The position numbers were made by a program, and so were the translations under genes. Shown piece by piece: positions 7,193-9,127 of a stretch of DNA of 9,127 nt (its first letter is position 1; each line of letters opens with the position of its first letter). The DNA lies in assembly GCA_002426025.1 (NCBI GenBank), contig DINP01000101.1, positions 1 to 9,127 on the forward strand. The letters run 5' to 3'. The notes below the pieces were generated by a model, which was given only the letters and a program-made list of their open reading frames with translations, ran no database searches and had not been told where the DNA came from. The stretch is from Bacteroidales bacterium UBA5537. GTDB taxonomy: Bacteria; Bacteroidota; Bacteroidia; Bacteroidales; Lentimicrobiaceae.

Positions 7193-7220
7193 GGTCGTCG
7201 CTCGGAGCGACGGCCTCGCT
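7188..7220. repeat. Strong perfect-stem hairpin
   Basis: A 33-nt inverted repeat starts AGCGAGGTCGTCGCTC and ends GAGCGACGGCCTCGCT. It pairs over 15 positions (one a G-T wobble) around a 3-nt loop. It could act as a transcription terminator or a transcript-end stabiliser, but only TATTTAT follows on the plus strand and there is no T-run on the minus strand. It could equally be a dispersed repeat of the REP type. No copy number can be judged from one window. Confidence 0.7.
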
Positions 7221-7538
7221 ATGTATTTATAATTTCTAAATAGAAGCAAACGCTCCTCTAAAAACGGGGAAGGAAACAAGAGTGAGAAGGAATGAAAGAG
7301 TGAAAATTTATCATTGCAAATCCCAGCCTGCTTGTACGTATGCCTGCTGTCGCAAGCAGACAGGCACAAGCAGACAAGTCTGCCGACAGGCAGGCGCTTA
7401 CAATTTACAAACTTTGGTTAGAATTCAAAGGTTCAAAGAATAAGGTTATTTTGGCATTTTCAAGAAAAGAACCTAAATGCCCAAAATTATTCATCTACTT
7501 CAAACTGTTAGTCCATAATTTTATACCATAAACCGATT
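7221..7538. other. Gene-free stretch downstream of the CobW-like GTPase
   Basis: Apart from the inverted-repeat cluster at 7325-7397, this stretch holds AT-rich and purine-rich spacer (for example 7262-7310). It receives the 3' end of the minus-strand GTPase transcript, but no clear intrinsic terminator is visible next to the stop codon. Confidence 0.5.
7325..7397. repeat. GC-rich cluster of nested inverted repeats
   Basis: The stretch is built from variants of GCCTG, CAGGC and GCAGAC in both directions. TGCCTGCTG (7341-7349) can pair with CAGACAGGCA (7357-7366), and GCAGAC-AA-GTCTGC (7370-7383) is a near-perfect hairpin. AGCCTGCTTGT and ACAAGCAG arms pair over a longer range. This is much more GC-rich than its surroundings. 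GCCTGCCTGTCGGCAG-type intergenic repeats are familiar from Bacteroidetes genomes, so it is probably a member of such a dispersed family. An open frame that runs through it (7340-7531, plus) has no protein character. Confidence 0.7.
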
Positions 7539-8603
7539 TTACCGCTGCAATAACCGCACACTCTCCTGTAATTCACCGCCCAGCAATTCGATGAGGCTTT
7601 CTTCAAGTTGCAATTTCCCCAGGTTTTTCCCGATAAAAATAATGCGGCTGCTACGTTCTTCATCCGATTGCCATTTTTCGCCACCCGAAATCATTATATG
7701 ATCGCGTACCGACTGAACCACCACTTTCTGAGGCACTTTTTCGAAACTGATAATTCCTTTAATGCGATAAATACCGGCACCGTAATACTCAATGAGGTGG
7801 TCGAGCCAGAAATTGAATTTATGCGGATCGAAATCACGGGTAAAGGTATAGCTGTGCGACTCAATATCGTGTGCAAGTGGTGTCTCCTGTTTGGCAACAA
7901 CAGCAAAACCGGCTGGTTTGTGTGTGCCGGAACTTAGCTTAAGTTTACCGGCATTGAGCGAAAATGCTTCTATTTTCTGAGGTGCATAAGCGTAGGTATC
8001 AATTATCTCATTTTCGCCAAGCTCGCCAAAACTGCTGTGATAAATCCCGGCAAACGGATTAAATGAGCGGATAAGTGCTTCTGCTTCGGCCAACTCCGTT
8101 GCTGTTACCAGATCGGTTTTATTCAGCACCACAGTATCGGCGTAACTGATTTGTTTGGCCGCCATTTCGGTATCGGACGCAATTATTTTAATATTCCGGG
8201 CATCAACGAGGCAAACCACACTATCAATACGGTAAAACATCTCTATCTGCTCAGACGACATAAAAGCCTGAACAACTGTGGATGGATCAGCAATTCCTGT
8301 TGTTTCGACGACCATGTGAGTAAGCTTATGACGGATATTCAGCAGATCAAACAGAAGTTCGGCCAGCTCGCCATTAAGCGTACAACAGATACATCCGTTC
8401 GACATCTCAAAAATATTTTCGCTTTCCACCCCAACAATAAGATCGTTGTCAATGGGAATTTCGCCGAACTCATTTTCAACAACAGCAAATTTATTGTCGG
8501 GATAGCGGGCTATCAACCTATTAAGCAGCGTAGTTTTTCCGGCGCCTAAAAAACCGGTTAAAATAGTTACCGGAAGGCGGTCGTCGTCAGTGTAATCCTC
8601 CAT
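7539..8603 (-). CDS. COG0523 / CobW-family G3E GTPase, putative metal chaperone
   Basis: This 354-residue cytoplasmic G3E-class GTPase has a P-loop GFLGAGKTTLLN at 17-28, ENEFGEIPIDNDLI at 43-56, the family's metal-binding CxCC motif (C71, C73, C74 in NGCICCTLNGEL), VETTGIADP at 99-107, and the guanine-specificity motif NKTD at 161-164. A CobW C-terminal domain spans about 248-345 (YTFTRDFDPHKFNFWLDHL, GIYRIKGII). Relatives deliver Zn, Co or other metals to client proteins using GTP. The His-rich segment found in some zinc chaperones is absent. CobW proper is tied to cobalamin synthesis by an unclear mechanism, but this gene is not linked to the B12 operon and no Zur site is evident, so the metal is not assigned. 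The first ATG (8601-8603) gives a normal N-terminus 16 residues before the P-loop. It ends in TAA. Confidence 0.9.
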   Translation of the reverse strand: MEDYTDDDRLPVTILTGFLGAGKTTLLNRLIARYPDNKFAVVENEFGEIPIDNDLIVGVESENIFEMSNGCICCTLNGELAELLFDLLNIRHKLTHMVVETTGIADPSTVVQAFMSSEQIEMFYRIDSVVCLVDARNIKIIASDTEMAAKQISYADTVVLNKTDLVTATELAEAEALIRSFNPFAGIYHSSFGELGENEIIDTYAYAPQKIEAFSLNAGKLKLSSGTHKPAGFAVVAKQETPLAHDIESHSYTFTRDFDPHKFNFWLDHLIEYYGAGIYRIKGIISFEKVPQKVVVQSVRDHIMISGGEKWQSDEERSSRIIFIGKNLGKLQLEESLIELLGGELQESVRLLQR

Positions 8604-8620
8604 AAATCATGAAATTTTTG

Positions 8621-8653
8621 CAAAGTTAACAATCTGCGCTTTGGCCTGTTAAA
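8621..8653 (-). promoter_or_regulatory. Candidate promoter of the CobW-family GTPase
   Basis: On the minus strand TAACTTTG (8621-8628) fits TAnnTTTG. TTTA (8650-8653), one base off TTTG, lies 21 nt upstream. Transcription would start near 8614, giving a leader of only about ten bases. Confidence 0.5.
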
Positions 8654-8750
8654 TCTATTATTCCGGCAATGGCTCATTTTGGCTGAATTGGATTCATCAG
8701 TTAATCGTTTAAAAGAATATAAAATCAGAACAATATCAAATTGGAGATGT

Positions 8751-8765
8751 TATCTTAATAAGATA
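8751..8765. promoter_or_regulatory. AT-rich palindrome in the divergent intergenic region
   Basis: TATCTT-AAT-AAGATA is a perfect 6-bp inverted repeat with a 3-nt centre, located between two divergently read genes. It could be an operator, but in AT-rich spacer a chance palindrome is quite possible. Confidence 0.2.
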
Positions 8766-8882
8766 TTAACCTCGGAATAAATTACCATCGCTTACTATTA
8801 ATATAGACTTAAAGCACTCAAGAACAACATATTCCGAATATCTCTACAGAATAAATCAAATTAATCATCAAAATAATACAAC

Positions 8883-9127
8883 ATGTTAGACCAGTTAATT
8901 AATCTTGTTAAAGAAAATGCGGGTGATGCAATTATCAACAACCCTGCTGTGCCCAATGAAAAAAATGACCTTGCCATCAGCACTGCTGCAGGTTCGATTT
9001 TCGATAATCTCAAAAGCCAGGTAGGATCGGGCAACCTCGATTCACTGATGGATATGTTTAAAGGCGGTGGAGATGCTTCATCAAGCTCCCTGGTAAACAA
9101 TCTTACATCAGGCGTAGGCGGAGAGTT
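8883..9127 (+). CDS. DUF937-like small soluble protein, 5' part
   Basis: An open frame starts at ATG 8883-8885 and runs off the right edge with 81 complete codons. The product begins MLDQLINLVKENAGDAIINN and continues with PAVPNEKNDLAISTAAGSIF, a Gly/Ser-rich stretch (FKGGGDASSSS) and VNNLTSGVGG. There is no signal peptide or membrane segment. The N-terminal helix, the 'NNPAVPNEKND' turn and alternating helices with glycine patches resemble small DUF937-type proteins of Bacteroidetes, whose function is unknown. It is divergent from the GTPase gene, 279 bp away. No TAnnTTTG box is seen upstream on the plus strand. A minus-strand frame over the same bases is a shadow. Confidence 0.75.
   Translation, partial: MLDQLINLVKENAGDAIINNPAVPNEKNDLAISTAAGSIFDNLKSQVGSGNLDSLMDMFKGGGDASSSSLVNNLTSGVGGE

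Noticed and set aside
7340..7531. Plus-strand open frame of 63 codons
   Set aside because: Its first third is translation of the inverted-repeat cluster and the remainder is AT-rich spacer.
7539..8603. Assigning the GTPase as a cobalamin-biosynthesis CobW because a B12 operon is nearby
   Set aside because: It lies almost 4 kb from the operon with its own promoter and unrelated genes between; the COG0523 family mostly handles other metals.
8861..9100. Minus-strand open frame of 79 codons
   Set aside because: It overlaps the plus-strand DUF937-like gene, whose translation has a coherent helical, charged start; the minus translation does not.

Overview
The window looks like chromosomal DNA of a free-living or host-associated Bacteroidetes (Bacteroidota) species. 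The evidence is two secreted proteins with type IX secretion (T9SS) C-terminal sorting domains, promoters of the Bacteroidetes type (TTTG, about 20 nt, TAnnTTTG), a TonB-dependent receptor, and families (DUF4465, DUF6580) concentrated in this phylum. Six of the seven large genes, and one candidate small gene, read on the minus strand. Only a partial gene at the right edge reads on the plus strand.

The left half (positions 1 to about 3875) is a vitamin B12-regulated operon read right to left. A well-matched promoter (3842-3874) lies directly before a cobalamin riboswitch (about 3674-3837, minus strand). After it come a candidate 35-residue Cys/His-rich small protein (3443-3550), a multi-pass membrane protein of the DUF6580 type (2863-3414), a large T9SS-exported surface protein with a DUF4465 domain (862-2817), and a BtuB-like TonB-dependent receptor (832 to beyond the left edge). 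The receptor frame is broken by one in-frame TAG where Gln is expected and is otherwise open to the window edge. Together these proteins would capture a cobamide at the cell surface, move it across the outer membrane and possibly help it across the inner membrane. The roles of the small protein, DUF6580 and DUF4465 are inferred from context.

The middle (3954-6637) holds a CPBP-family intramembrane protease (3954-4739) and a secreted T9SS protein of unknown function (5006-6637). They are separated by a 266-bp stretch with no gene.

Positions 6701-7538 carry no convincing gene but are rich in repeats: about eight diverged copies of a 43-bp tandem unit (6819-7176), a short sequence duplicated on both sides of that array, a very strong 15-bp-stem hairpin (7188-7220), and a GC-rich cluster of nested inverted repeats (7325-7397).

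The right end has a COG0523/CobW-family metal-chaperone GTPase (7539-8603, minus), with its own promoter-like sequence. Divergent from it is the start of a small soluble DUF937-like protein (8883 to the right edge, plus). The CobW-like gene is not part of the B12 operon, and its family name alone does not prove a role in cobalamin synthesis.
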